Shown piece after piece: positions 8,749 through 17,227 of a stretch of 20,080 nucleotides of DNA; positions within the stretch are counted from its first letter, which is position 1, and every line of letters starts with the position of its first letter. The notes under the pieces are model-generated. The model saw only the letters and a program-made list of their open reading frames with translations. It was not told the DNA's origin and did no database searches. The position numbers and the translations under genes were made by a program. Source of the stretch: Bacteroidales bacterium (lineage in GTDB: Bacteria; Bacteroidota; Bacteroidia; Bacteroidales; SMBSF39); the NCBI GenBank assembly GCA_021107685.1, contig JAIOSH010000582.1, positions 1 to 20,080 of the forward strand. Direction: 5' to 3'.

Positions 8749-10218
8749 ATGATGTCGGATAAAGAAAAATTCAGTGGCGAAGGTTTAACCTTTGATGATG
8801 TTTTATTAATTCCCGGATATTCAGCAATTCTTCCACGCGAAGTAAATATCAGCACTCTTTTTACAAAAAATATCAGGCTAAATATTCCTATTGTTTCTGC
8901 TGCAATGGATACTGTTACCGAATCAACAATGTCTATTGCAATGGCACAGGAAGGAGGCATAGGTGTTCTTCATAAGAATATGACAATTGAAGAACAAGCC
9001 ATTAAAGTAAAAAAAGTTAAACGTGCTGAAAACGGGATGATATTAGACCCTATAACTTTAAATAAAGATGCTCTTGTTAGAGATGCTTTAAATATAATGA
9101 GTGAGTTTAAAATTGGTGGAATACCTGTTGTTACGGAAAACAATGAATTAGTTGGTATTGTAACAAACAGGGATTTACGTTTTGAAAAAAAATCAGATCG
9201 CCCTGTAAAAGAGGTAATGACCATAGATAACTTAATAACTACTAATGAATTTATTGATTTTGAAAAAGCCGCTGATATCTTACAAAAATATAAAATTGAA
9301 AAACTTCCTGTTGTTGATGAGAATAACAAGCTAATAGGATTAATAACATATAAAGATATTATTAAAATAAAAGCACGACCTAATGCCTGTAAAGATAAAA
9401 GAGGCAGATTACGTGTAGCTGCTGCTGTTGGCATTACAGCAGATACAAATGAAAGGGTTACAGCTTTAATAAATGCCGGAGTTGATGCCATTGTTGTTGA
9501 TACGGCACATGGTCATAGTAAAGGTGTAATAGAAACAGCAAAAAATATTAAAAGAAATTTTCCTGATATTGATTTGATTGTTGGTAATATCGGAACCGAA
9601 GATGCAGCAAAAGATTATGCGAAAATTGGCGTTGATGCTGTAAAAGTTGGAATCGGTCCCGGCTCTATTTGCACAACAAGAATAATTGCAGGAATAGGTA
9701 TTCCCCAGTTATCAGCCATTTATAAAGTATCAAAGGCATTAAAGGGAACAGGAATACCCATAATTGCCGATGGAGGAATAAGATACACAGGTGATATTGT
9801 AAAAGCTATTGCTGCCGGTGCAAATTCAATAATGGCAGGCTCTTTATTTGCCGGTGTTGATGAATCACCGGGAGAAGCAATTATTTATGAAGGAAGAAAA
9901 TTTAAAAACTATCGTGGAATGGGCTCAATAGAAGCTATGCAAAAAGGTTCTAAAGACAGGTATTTCCAGGATGCAGAAGATGATATTAGGAAATTAGTAC
10001 CGGAAGGTATTGTAGGAAGAATACCTTATAAAGGCTCTCTTTCTGAAGTGATTTATCAAATGGTAGGTGGATTAAGAGCAGGAATGGGATATACAGGTTC
10101 AAAAAATATTGAAGAATTACAGAAAGCCAGGTTTATAAAAATTTCATCGGCTGCTGTTACCGAAAGTCATCCCCATGATGTTACAATTACTCGTGAAGCT
10201 CCTAATTATAGCAGGTAA
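8749..10218 (+). CDS. guaB: Inosine-5'-monophosphate dehydrogenase
   Basis: 489 residues, normal family length. It oxidises IMP to XMP with NAD+, the committed step of GMP synthesis, as a cytoplasmic tetramer. The N-terminus GLTFDDVLLIPGYS is the usual IMPDH opening. Two CBS domains sit in the barrel at about 97-147 and 157-207 and normally give purine-nucleotide control. The catalytic cysteine is C308 in GPGSICTTR; IIADGGIRYTGD is the phosphate-binding part, and the KDRYFQ flap with GRIPYKG follows. The first two codons are both ATG, so the start could be 8749 or 8752. The gene has its own promoter (TTG-N19-TAATTTTG). A separate promoter lies before the following parvulin gene, so they may be transcribed together only partly. 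All key residues are present. Confidence 0.97.
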   Translation: MMSDKEKFSGEGLTFDDVLLIPGYSAILPREVNISTLFTKNIRLNIPIVSAAMDTVTESTMSIAMAQEGGIGVLHKNMTIEEQAIKVKKVKRAENGMILDPITLNKDALVRDALNIMSEFKIGGIPVVTENNELVGIVTNRDLRFEKKSDRPVKEVMTIDNLITTNEFIDFEKAADILQKYKIEKLPVVDENNKLIGLITYKDIIKIKARPNACKDKRGRLRVAAAVGITADTNERVTALINAGVDAIVVDTAHGHSKGVIETAKNIKRNFPDIDLIVGNIGTEDAAKDYAKIGVDAVKVGIGPGSICTTRIIAGIGIPQLSAIYKVSKALKGTGIPIIADGGIRYTGDIVKAIAAGANSIMAGSLFAGVDESPGEAIIYEGRKFKNYRGMGSIEAMQKGSKDRYFQDAEDDIRKLVPEGIVGRIPYKGSLSEVIYQMVGGLRAGMGYTGSKNIEELQKARFIKISSAAVTESHPHDVTITREAPNYSR

Positions 10219-10344
10219 AAGTTAAAAATTGTTAAAAATTTTTGATACCTGAATAGTCAGATTTTTTATATATAGTAGTCATAAAGCTATTTTAACTTTA
10301 TTAATGTAATTTTTCCAAAATGTAGTATTAATTTTAAAAAGATT

Positions 10345-10352
10345 TATATTTG
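10345..10352 (+). promoter_or_regulatory. -7 element (TATATTTG) for the parvulin-moxR operon
   Basis: TATATTTG matches TAnnTTTG and ends 40 bases before the ATG at 10393. No similar element with a good -33 partner was noticed between the four following genes, whose gaps are 58, 25 and 33 bases. One transcript through moxR is likely. Confidence 0.5.
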
Positions 10353-10392
10353 CCCCAAAAATTTATGTTTAATTCTAAAATATTAAAATATT

Positions 10393-12426
10393 ATGTTGAA
10401 ATTATTTAAATCCTATTCTGATAAACCTAAATTATCAGGAAAAAAAATTTTTGTAAAAACTTTATTAACTCTTTTTGGTGTAATGTTAATATTTAATATT
10501 AATGCCCAGAATGATAATGATCAAATTTTAATTACAATTGCTGATGAGGAAATTACAGTTGGAGAGTTTATGAATGTTTTTCAAAAAAATAATGTTAAAG
10601 GCGAAGTTATTGATAAAAAATCACTTGAAGAATATTTAGATTTATACATTAATTTTAAACTAAAGGTTAAAGAAGCTGAAGACATAGGATTAGATACTGT
10701 TTCAGCTTTTATTGAAGAATTGAGCGGATACAGGAAACAGCTTGCCGAGCCATATTTTATTAATGATGAAATGAATGAGCAATTACTTTTAGAATCTTAT
10801 GAGCGAAAAAAATATGATATCAGGGCAAGTCATATTCTTATTAAAATTGATGCTTATGCATTACCCGAAGATACACTCGTTGCATATAATAAAATTATTG
10901 AAATAAGGGAAAAAATATTAGGTGGCGAAAGTTTTGAAAAATTAGCAAAGGAAGCATCAGAAGACCCATCAGCACGAGATATGGAAGCAACTGAAAAACG
11001 CCCCTTTATTAGAGGAAATTGCGGCGATCTGGGTTATTTTACTGTTTTTGACATGGTTTATCCTTTTGAGGATTGCGCCTATAAAACAGAAATTGGTGAA
11101 ATATCAATGCCGATTCGAACTGATTTTGGCTATCATATTATCAAAGTTACAGATAAAAAACCTGCAATAGGTAAAGCTCAAATTGCTCACTTATATATTA
11201 TGATGCCTAAAGATGCTAATGCTGAAGATTCATTAAAAACAAAAGCTAAAATTGATTCAATTTATCAAAAAATACAGGATGGAGAAAATTTCGAGGAACT
11301 TGTTATAGAAAATTCTGATGATAAAGGTTCGGCTAATAGAGGTGGGGTTTTGCCAAAATTTAATGTAAATCGTATGGTTCCTGAAATTATTGTTGCTATT
11401 TCTTCAATAGACACAGGAGATATTTCAAAACCGGTTCTTACTTCGTATGGCTGGCATATTGTTAAATTACTTGAAGTAAGTGGAATTAAACCTTATAATG
11501 AAGCAAAAAACGATTTGAAAAAGAAATTAGCAAAAGATAAACGTTCTCAAAAAAGTAAAAAAGCAATAATTAGTGATATTAAAAATGAATATGGTTTTAA
11601 AGAAAATAAAAAAGCTTTACAAGACTTTTATAAAGTTATTGATTCTACAATATATGAAGGAAAATGGGAACTTGAGAAAGCAAAAGACCTTAATGACTTT
11701 TTATTTTCACTTGATAATAAGGAATATTCCCAACAAGATTTTGCCCAATATATTGTTTCTAACCAATATATTACAAAAGATGAAGAAATCAGGGTTTTTA
11801 CTATTAAAATGTATAATAATTTTGTTGGTAAAAGCTGTATTGATTATGAAGACACTAAGCTTGAAGAAAAACATCCTGATTTTAAAGCTTTAATGAAAGA
11901 ATACAGGGACGGAATTTTATTGTTTGAACTAACTGATCAAAAAGTATGGTCTAAAGCTGTAAAAGATACTCTTGGTTTAAAGAATTATTATAATGACAAT
12001 AAAAATAATTATATGTGGGGTGAAAGACTTAAAGCTTCTATCTTTACTTTTAATGAACCCGAATATACCGATATTGCCCGCAAACTCATTAAAGAGGGAA
12101 AATCCGACGAGGAAATTTTATTTGAGATAAATCAGGATTCTTTAAACATCCTGACTATTAAACATGATAAATTTTCAAAAAATGATAATGATATCATTGA
12201 TGCAATAAAATGGGAAAAAGGTATAAGTGATAATATTGACAGCAATGAATCTGTTGTTTTTGTAGTTGTACATAAAAAATTAAAACCCGAACCAAAAACT
12301 CTTTACGAAGCAAAAGGAATAATTACAGCCGATTACCAGGCTTACCTTGAAAAAGATTGGATTAAATCATTAAAAATGAAATATCCTTTTATAGTTAATA
12401 TGGAAGTGTTTTCAACAATAAAATGA
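10393..12426 (+). CDS. Large periplasmic peptidyl-prolyl isomerase with two parvulin (PpiC) domains
   Basis: 677 residues. A basic N-terminus and hydrophobic run ending NINAQ (about residue 39) form a signal peptide. Residues about 45-130 are a SurA-N-like helical chaperone part (ITIADEEITVGEFM, FKLKVKEAEDIGLD). Parvulin domain 1 spans about 140-254 (RASHILIKID, CGDLGYFTVFDMV, DFGYHIIKV) and domain 2 about 262-362 (IAHLYIMMP, SANRGGVLPKF, SYGWHIVKL). The remaining 300 residues are charged, helix-rich and unfamiliar. The family isomerises Xaa-Pro bonds and escorts unfolded outer-membrane proteins across the periplasm. It heads a run with a degenerate parvulin lipoprotein, a SurA-type parvulin and moxR, which supports an outer-membrane assembly role. 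Domain 1 keeps the GDLG core; domain 2 has GGVLP instead, so it may be less active. Confidence 0.88.
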   Translation: MLKLFKSYSDKPKLSGKKIFVKTLLTLFGVMLIFNINAQNDNDQILITIADEEITVGEFMNVFQKNNVKGEVIDKKSLEEYLDLYINFKLKVKEAEDIGLDTVSAFIEELSGYRKQLAEPYFINDEMNEQLLLESYERKKYDIRASHILIKIDAYALPEDTLVAYNKIIEIREKILGGESFEKLAKEASEDPSARDMEATEKRPFIRGNCGDLGYFTVFDMVYPFEDCAYKTEIGEISMPIRTDFGYHIIKVTDKKPAIGKAQIAHLYIMMPKDANAEDSLKTKAKIDSIYQKIQDGENFEELVIENSDDKGSANRGGVLPKFNVNRMVPEIIVAISSIDTGDISKPVLTSYGWHIVKLLEVSGIKPYNEAKNDLKKKLAKDKRSQKSKKAIISDIKNEYGFKENKKALQDFYKVIDSTIYEGKWELEKAKDLNDFLFSLDNKEYSQQDFAQYIVSNQYITKDEEIRVFTIKMYNNFVGKSCIDYEDTKLEEKHPDFKALMKEYRDGILLFELTDQKVWSKAVKDTLGLKNYYNDNKNNYMWGERLKASIFTFNEPEYTDIARKLIKEGKSDEEILFEINQDSLNILTIKHDKFSKNDNDIIDAIKWEKGISDNIDSNESVVFVVVHKKLKPEPKTLYEAKGIITADYQAYLEKDWIKSLKMKYPFIVNMEVFSTIK

Positions 12427-12445
12427 TTTTTATATTGTTATTTTA

Positions 12446-12474
12446 TTCTAACAGAATTTAAAACCTTGTTAGAA
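12446..12474 (+). repeat. Hairpin between first parvulin gene and lipoprotein gene
   Basis: TTCTAACA (12446-12453) and TGTTAGAA (12467-12474) are perfect 8-base inverted arms around a 13-base AT-rich centre. It lies in the only long gap (58 bases) of the operon. It lacks a U-tract, so attenuation, RNA processing or a dispersed palindrome are all possible. Its right half (TTTAAAACCTTGTTAG) resembles part of the hairpin at 6351-6383 (TTTAGAACCCTTGTAG). Confidence 0.5.
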
Positions 12475-12484
12475 CCAAATTTAA

Positions 12485-13336
12485 TTGCACTTTAAATTGA
12501 AAAAAGCATTTCTATTTATTTTTATAGCTTTATCTTCCTGTATATCCGATACAAGTAATAACTCGGAAAATATTCTTGCAAGGGTTAATGATGATTATTT
12601 GTATGAATCGGAATTAACCGGATTTGTTCCCAAAGGTACAAGCATTAAAGATAGTATTGTATTGGTTAAAAATTTTATAAACAATTGGGTATTACAAAAA
12701 TTAATTATTCATAAAGCCGAAAAAAACCTTACTGATGAAGATAAAAATTTTGATAGACAATTGGAAGATTATCGTAATTCTTTAATTATTTATCAATACG
12801 AATCAATGCTTATTAGTCAAAATATTGATACTTTAGTTACTGATACCGAAATTGAAAATTATTATAATGCCAATATCAACAATTTTGAACTTAAAAATAA
12901 TATAGTTCAGGTTATTTATATAAAATTAAATATTGATAATCCTAAAATTAATAAAATTAGAGCTTGTTTGAAATCCGATAAAGAAAAAGACAAGGATTCT
13001 TTTGAAAAATATTGTGAAGAATATGCAGTAAAATATTTTTTGGATGAAGAAACATGGGTGTATTTTGACGATTTATTACAAGTTGTTCCTATTAAAACTT
13101 ATAATCAGGAAGCATATCTTAAAAATAACAGAAATATTGAAATTACGGATGATCCGTTTATTTACCTTGTTAAATTTATAGATTTTAAAATTAAAGAAGG
13201 AGTATCACCTTTAAGCTTTAAAAAAGAAAATATCAGGCATTTAATAATTAATAAAAGAAAACTGAACCTTATTAAAAAAATGAGGCAGGAACTATTTGAA
13301 AATGCTATGGAAAATAACAATTTTGAAATTTTTTGA
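12485..13336 (+). CDS. Small lipoprotein, SurA-like with degenerate parvulin domain
   Basis: 283 residues from TTG 12485, or 279 from TTG 12497. No ATG is available: a TAA lies directly upstream at 12482-12484 and the first in-frame ATG falls around codon 100. TTG 12497 gives the classic lipoprotein start MKKAFLFIFIALSSC. The lipobox cysteine is C19 in the longer form. Residues about 30-115 are SurA-N-like (ILARVNDDYLYESEL, KNFINNWVLQKLIIHKAE). The following VQVIYIKL, FEKYCEEYAVKYF and WVYFDDLLQVVP keep the order of parvulin elements but lack the GDLG/SAKKGG core and the closing G-[FYW]-H-I-I strand. Isomerase activity is therefore unlikely. It sits between two intact parvulins, 25 bases ahead of surA, and is probably a lipid-anchored chaperone or scaffold for them. 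That role is inference from position and fold. Confidence 0.75.
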   Translation: MHFKLKKAFLFIFIALSSCISDTSNNSENILARVNDDYLYESELTGFVPKGTSIKDSIVLVKNFINNWVLQKLIIHKAEKNLTDEDKNFDRQLEDYRNSLIIYQYESMLISQNIDTLVTDTEIENYYNANINNFELKNNIVQVIYIKLNIDNPKINKIRACLKSDKEKDKDSFEKYCEEYAVKYFLDEETWVYFDDLLQVVPIKTYNQEAYLKNNRNIEITDDPFIYLVKFIDFKIKEGVSPLSFKKENIRHLIINKRKLNLIKKMRQELFENAMENNNFEIF

Positions 13337-13361
13337 TTTTCAATTGAATAAAAATAATCAG

Positions 13362-14708
13362 ATGAAAAATTTTATTGTTTTTTTTATCATCATATTAAAC
13401 ACTCTTACAAATTTCACATTAAAAGGTCAGGAACAAATAATTGACCAGGTCATTGCTATTGTTGGTGCTAATATTATCCTTGAATCCGATATTGAAAATC
13501 AATATTATCAATTTAGGATGCAAGGAAATATCAAAGGTAGTAGTTCTTCAATAAAATGTCAGATTATCGAAAGCTTACTATTTCAAAAATTACTTATTAA
13601 CCAGGCAGAGCTTGATAGCGTTGAAATAACCGAAACACAAGTAGAATCGGAAATGGACAGGAGACTTCGTTATTTTATTTCACAATTTGGTTCAAAAGAA
13701 AAGCTTGAAGAATTTTACCAAAAATCAATAGTTGAGCTTAAGGAAGAATTCAGAGAACTTATCAGGAATCAAATGATGGTAGATAATGCACAACAAAAAA
13801 TTACTTTAAATGCTAATATTACTCCTTCGGAAGTAAAATCATTTTTTAGGAAAATGCCTGTTGATAGCTTGCCTTTGATAAATTCCGAAGTTGAAATAAG
13901 TCAAATAGTATTACAACCTCCAATAAGTTTTGCCGAGAAAAATGCTGTTAAAGAGAAATTAATAAAATTTAAAAACAGGATAAAAAATGGTGAAGGTTTC
14001 TCTACTCTTGCAATTCTTTATTCCGAAGACCCCGGTTCTGCCAAAAAAGGAGGTGAACTAGGATTATATGGAAGAGGAGAACTTTTTCCTGAATTTGAAG
14101 CTGTTGCATTTAAATTAAACCCTGATGAAATTTCTGAAATTGTTGAAACAGAAGCAGGTTTTCATATAATACAATTAATTGAACGAAAAGGAGAGTATGT
14201 AAATGTAAGGCATATTTTACTTAAACCCAAAGTTTCTCCATTAGACCTTGCTAAAGCAAAAAATACACTTGATAGTATTGCTCTTCTTATTGAAAATGAT
14301 TCACTTAGTTTTGACGAGGCTGTTATTAAATTTTCAGACGACCCTAGTAAAAATAACGGAGGTTTAATAGTTAATCCTTTAACAGGTACCACTATGTTTG
14401 AAGCTGACCAATTAGACCCGAAAGTGTTTTTTGTAATTGATAAATTACAGGTTGGAGATATTTCTGTTCCTGTTCCCATGAAAACAAAAGATGATAAAGA
14501 TGCTTATAGAATATTATTTCTAAAAAAACGCACATTACCACATAGAGCCAATTTATCGGAAGATTATAACAGGATACAGGAATGGGCTTTAGAAGAGAAA
14601 AAAAGTAAAATAATAGAGGAATGGATAAAAAATAAAGCCTCTAAAACTTATATCAAAATTGTTGATAAATATAAAGATTGCGAATTTCAACATAATTGGA
14701 TAAATTAA
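13362..14708 (+). CDS. surA: SurA-type periplasmic chaperone / peptidyl-prolyl isomerase
   Basis: 448 residues. An in-frame ATG at 13296 overlaps the previous gene and buries the signal peptide. ATG 13362 gives MKNFIVFFIIILNTLTNF, a proper Sec signal ending near LKGQ, so I chose it. Residues about 24-160 are the SurA N-terminal domain (IIDQVIAIVGANIILESDIE is typical). Parvulin domain 1 is about 175-276 (ISQIVLQPP, SAKKGGELGLYGRGE, AGFHIIQLIE) and domain 2 about 280-388 (VRHILLKPK, DPSKNNGGLI). SurA carries unfolded beta-barrel proteins to the Bam complex. Two SurA-N/parvulin paralogues lie immediately upstream and the moxR ATPase 33 bases downstream. Domain 1 keeps the full core; domain 2 is looser. 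The symbol rests on domain order and length. Confidence 0.9.
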   Translation: MKNFIVFFIIILNTLTNFTLKGQEQIIDQVIAIVGANIILESDIENQYYQFRMQGNIKGSSSSIKCQIIESLLFQKLLINQAELDSVEITETQVESEMDRRLRYFISQFGSKEKLEEFYQKSIVELKEEFRELIRNQMMVDNAQQKITLNANITPSEVKSFFRKMPVDSLPLINSEVEISQIVLQPPISFAEKNAVKEKLIKFKNRIKNGEGFSTLAILYSEDPGSAKKGGELGLYGRGELFPEFEAVAFKLNPDEISEIVETEAGFHIIQLIERKGEYVNVRHILLKPKVSPLDLAKAKNTLDSIALLIENDSLSFDEAVIKFSDDPSKNNGGLIVNPLTGTTMFEADQLDPKVFFVIDKLQVGDISVPVPMKTKDDKDAYRILFLKKRTLPHRANLSEDYNRIQEWALEEKKSKIIEEWIKNKASKTYIKIVDKYKDCEFQHNWIN

Positions 14709-14741
14709 TAAAAAAGTCTTGAATTATTAATAAACAATGAA

Positions 14742-15704
14742 ATGTATAAATCAGATGTAGAAGCAATTGATGCTTTTGTTGAAAAATATAAAGCTTTAAA
14801 AACCGAAATTGCTAAAGTTATTGTTGGACAAGATGATGTAATAAAAAATGTAATTATTTCAATATTTAGTAAAGGACACGGATTACTTATCGGGGTGCCG
14901 GGTTTGGCAAAAACTTTATTGATAAACACTATTTCCAAAGTATTAGACTTGAGCTACAGCAGGATTCAATTTACACCCGATTTAATGCCTTCTGATATTA
15001 TTGGAACAGAAATACTTGATGAAAGCAGGAAATTCAGGTTTATTAAAGGACCTATTTTTGCAAATATTATCCTCGCTGATGAAATTAACAGGACACCACC
15101 CAAAACACAGTCAGCCTTACTTGAAGCCATGCAGGAAAAAGCAATTACAGTAGCAGGTAAATCATATAAATTAGACGAACCATTTTTCGTGCTTGCCACT
15201 CAAAATCCTATTGAGCAGGAAGGGACATATCCTTTACCCGAAGCCCAGCTTGACCGTTTTATGTTCAATATATGGCTTGATTATCCTTCTTTTTCCGAAG
15301 AAATTGCTGTTGTAAAAAATACTACTTCCGAATATGAAACAGATTTAAATGTTGTTTTAAAAGCAGAAGAGATTATTTTTTTTCAAAACCTGCTTAGAAA
15401 AATACCTGTACCTGATAATGTATATCAATATGCAGTTACCTTATCTTCAAAAACACGTCCTAACGGAACTGAATCTCATGAATGGGCAAATAATTATATT
15501 ACATGGGGAGCAGGACCAAGAGCTTCACAATATCTTATTTTAGGTGCAAAATGTCATGCTGCTATCAATGGAAAATATTCCCCTGATATTGAAGATATAC
15601 AAGCTGTTGCTTTTAATGTTCTGCGTCATCGTATTGTAATAAACTACAAAGCAGAAGCCGAGGGTATAAGAGTGGAAGACATTATCAATGAACTGCTGAA
15701 GTAA
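14742..15704 (+). CDS. MoxR-family AAA+ ATPase
   Basis: 320 residues, normal for the family. MoxR ATPases are cytoplasmic hexamers that remodel or activate protein complexes, often with a von Willebrand A-domain partner. Visible elements are Walker A GVPGLAKT (51-58), Walker B ILADEINR with D113 and E114, the PPKTQSALLEAMQE stretch that follows, sensor 1 in LATQNPIEQEG (N155), the PLPEAQLDRF arginine-finger region and a late GPRASQYL sensor 2. All ATPase residues are intact. It ends the parvulin operon; the usual DUF58 and BatA/VWA partners do not follow, because the next gene faces it only 14 bases away. Pairing with periplasmic folding factors is a conserved-looking arrangement in this phylum as I recall it, but the mechanism linking them is unknown. 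Confidence 0.93.
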   Translation: MYKSDVEAIDAFVEKYKALKTEIAKVIVGQDDVIKNVIISIFSKGHGLLIGVPGLAKTLLINTISKVLDLSYSRIQFTPDLMPSDIIGTEILDESRKFRFIKGPIFANIILADEINRTPPKTQSALLEAMQEKAITVAGKSYKLDEPFFVLATQNPIEQEGTYPLPEAQLDRFMFNIWLDYPSFSEEIAVVKNTTSEYETDLNVVLKAEEIIFFQNLLRKIPVPDNVYQYAVTLSSKTRPNGTESHEWANNYITWGAGPRASQYLILGAKCHAAINGKYSPDIEDIQAVAFNVLRHRIVINYKAEAEGIRVEDIINELLK

Positions 15705-15718
15705 ATATAAATTTATTA

Positions 15719-17092
15719 TTATCCCTTCATCATCTCTGCAAAATACTTATAAAAATACGGTAAAGTTTCAATACCTTTATAAAACTGATGTAAAGGATAA
15801 TTCTCATTAGGCGAATGAATTGCATCCGATTCTAATCCGAATCCCATTAAAATGGATTTTACACCTAATATTTTTTCAAATGCTGAAATAATTGGAATGC
15901 TTCCGCCACTTCTGACAGGAATAGGTTTTTTACCATAAGATTCCGTATAAGCTTTATCAGCAGCTTTATAAGCTATTATATCAGTAGGTGAAACATATGA
16001 TTGTCCACCATGTAATGCAGTAACTTTAACTTTTACATAAGGAGGTGTAATTGATTTAAAGTATTTTTCAAAAAGCTCGCTAATTTTTTTATTATTTTGA
16101 TTTGGAACTAAACGCATAGAAATTTTCGCATAAGCTTTTGAAGGAAGAACGGTTTTAGCACCTTCTCCTGTATATCCGCCCCATATACCATTTACATCCA
16201 AAGAAGGACGAATACCCGTACGTTCGTTGGTTGAATATCCTTTTTCACCGAATACTTCATCAATATCCAATGCTTTTTTATAATCATCCAGAACAAATGG
16301 AGCTTTTGCCATTTCAAGCCTTTCTTCATCACTCACAATTAAAACATCATCATAAAAGCCGGGAATAGTAACTTTATTATCTTCATCAGTTAAAGAAGCT
16401 ATCATTTTAGCAAGTATATTAGCAGGATTTGCCACAGCACCGCCAAATATACCCGAATGTAGGTCTTTATCAGGTCCTGTTACTTCAACTTCCATAAAGC
16501 TTAATCCACGCAAACCCGTTGTAATTGAAGGAATATCCATACCTATCATACTTGTATCAGAAACTAAAATAATATCTGATTTCAACATTTCTTTGTTATT
16601 CTCACAAAATTTACCAAGGTTTGGAGAACCTATTTCCTCTTCTCCTTCAATCATAAACTTAATATTACATGGTAAAGTATTTGTTTTAACCATTAATTCA
16701 AATGCTTTAGCATGCATATATCCTTGTCCTTTATCATCATCTGCACCTCTTGCATAAATTTTCCCATCTTTTATTACAGGTTCAAAAGGTTTTGTTTCCC
16801 ATAGATCAAGAGGGTCAACAGGCATTACGTCATAATGAGCATAAACAAGAACCGTCGGAAGACTGGGATCAATTATTTTTTCACCGTAAACAACAGGGTT
16901 TCCTTCTGTTGAAAAAACATCAGCTTTATCAGCACCTGCTTCTAAAATTTTTGTTTTCCAATATTCTGCAGTTTTAAGCATATCTTCTTTATGTTTGGAA
17001 AGTGAACTAATAGAAGGAATTCTTATCAATCCGAAGAGTTCATCCAAAAAACGATCTTTATTGGCTTCAATGTATTCTTTTACATGTTTCAT
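15719..17092 (-). CDS. M20 family metallopeptidase (cytosolic dipeptidase type)
   Basis: 457 residues, no signal peptide, so cytoplasmic. Two-metal (Zn/Mn) peptidase of the M20 family, close in layout to CNDP/Dug1-like dipeptidases. The metal and catalytic residues are present: H86 and D88 in VYAHYDVMPVD, D119 in RGADDDKGQ, the E152/E153 pair in EGEEEIGS, a later aspartate in LVSDTSM, and a C-terminal histidine in ESDAIHSPNENY. The dimerisation lid is inserted at about 200-360. It would finish peptides released by secreted peptidases such as the S9 and C1 enzymes here. It runs towards moxR with 14 bases between stops and no obvious terminator, so the 3' ends probably overlap. A TATATTTG element (17149-17142) with TTTG 21 bases further out lies upstream. 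Confidence 0.95.
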   Translation of the reverse strand: MKHVKEYIEANKDRFLDELFGLIRIPSISSLSKHKEDMLKTAEYWKTKILEAGADKADVFSTEGNPVVYGEKIIDPSLPTVLVYAHYDVMPVDPLDLWETKPFEPVIKDGKIYARGADDDKGQGYMHAKAFELMVKTNTLPCNIKFMIEGEEEIGSPNLGKFCENNKEMLKSDIILVSDTSMIGMDIPSITTGLRGLSFMEVEVTGPDKDLHSGIFGGAVANPANILAKMIASLTDEDNKVTIPGFYDDVLIVSDEERLEMAKAPFVLDDYKKALDIDEVFGEKGYSTNERTGIRPSLDVNGIWGGYTGEGAKTVLPSKAYAKISMRLVPNQNNKKISELFEKYFKSITPPYVKVKVTALHGGQSYVSPTDIIAYKAADKAYTESYGKKPIPVRSGGSIPIISAFEKILGVKSILMGFGLESDAIHSPNENYPLHQFYKGIETLPYFYKYFAEMMKG

Positions 17093-17141
17093 ATTGTATA
17101 ATTTTAAAATTTCATAAATAATTAGCTATTTAAAAAAAGGT

Positions 17142-17174
17142 CAAATATAATAATTCTTAATAAAATGAAACAAA
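17142..17174 (-). promoter_or_regulatory. Promoter of the M20 peptidase: TTTG-N21-TATATTTG
   Basis: Read on the minus strand, TTTG (17174-17171) and TATATTTG (17149-17142) are 21 bases apart, close to Bacteroidetes -33/-7 spacing. It stands back to back with the gap promoter at 17190, so the two transcripts diverge from less than 60 bases. Confidence 0.5.
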
Positions 17175-17189
17175 AAAATTAATATTGTT

Positions 17190-17204
17190 TATTTTTGGCA
17201 AAAA
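17190..17204 (+). promoter_or_regulatory. gap -7 element (TATTTTTG) overlapping a small palindrome
   Basis: TATTTTTG at 17190-17197 fits TAnnTTTG. It overlaps the inverted repeat TTTTTG-G-CAAAAA (17192-17204). The palindrome could be an operator but is short and AT-rich, so chance is possible. Its position also shows that an in-frame codon at 17195 lies inside the promoter and cannot be the start. Confidence 0.4.
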
Positions 17205-17227
17205 TTAATTGTAAAAAAATTTATATT

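Noticed and set aside
8970..9491. 173-residue minus-strand frame inside guaB
   Set aside because: Fully within the well-conserved guaB gene on the other strand, with a composition typical of an antisense shadow.
10219..10260. AAAAATTGTTAAAAATTTTT as a guaB terminator
   Set aside because: The stem would be only A-T pairs and ambiguous in register, too weak to call.
17195..17227. Eleven extra codons before the gap ATG
   Set aside because: They overlap the TATTTTTG element. MIRVAINGFGRIGR is the standard beginning.
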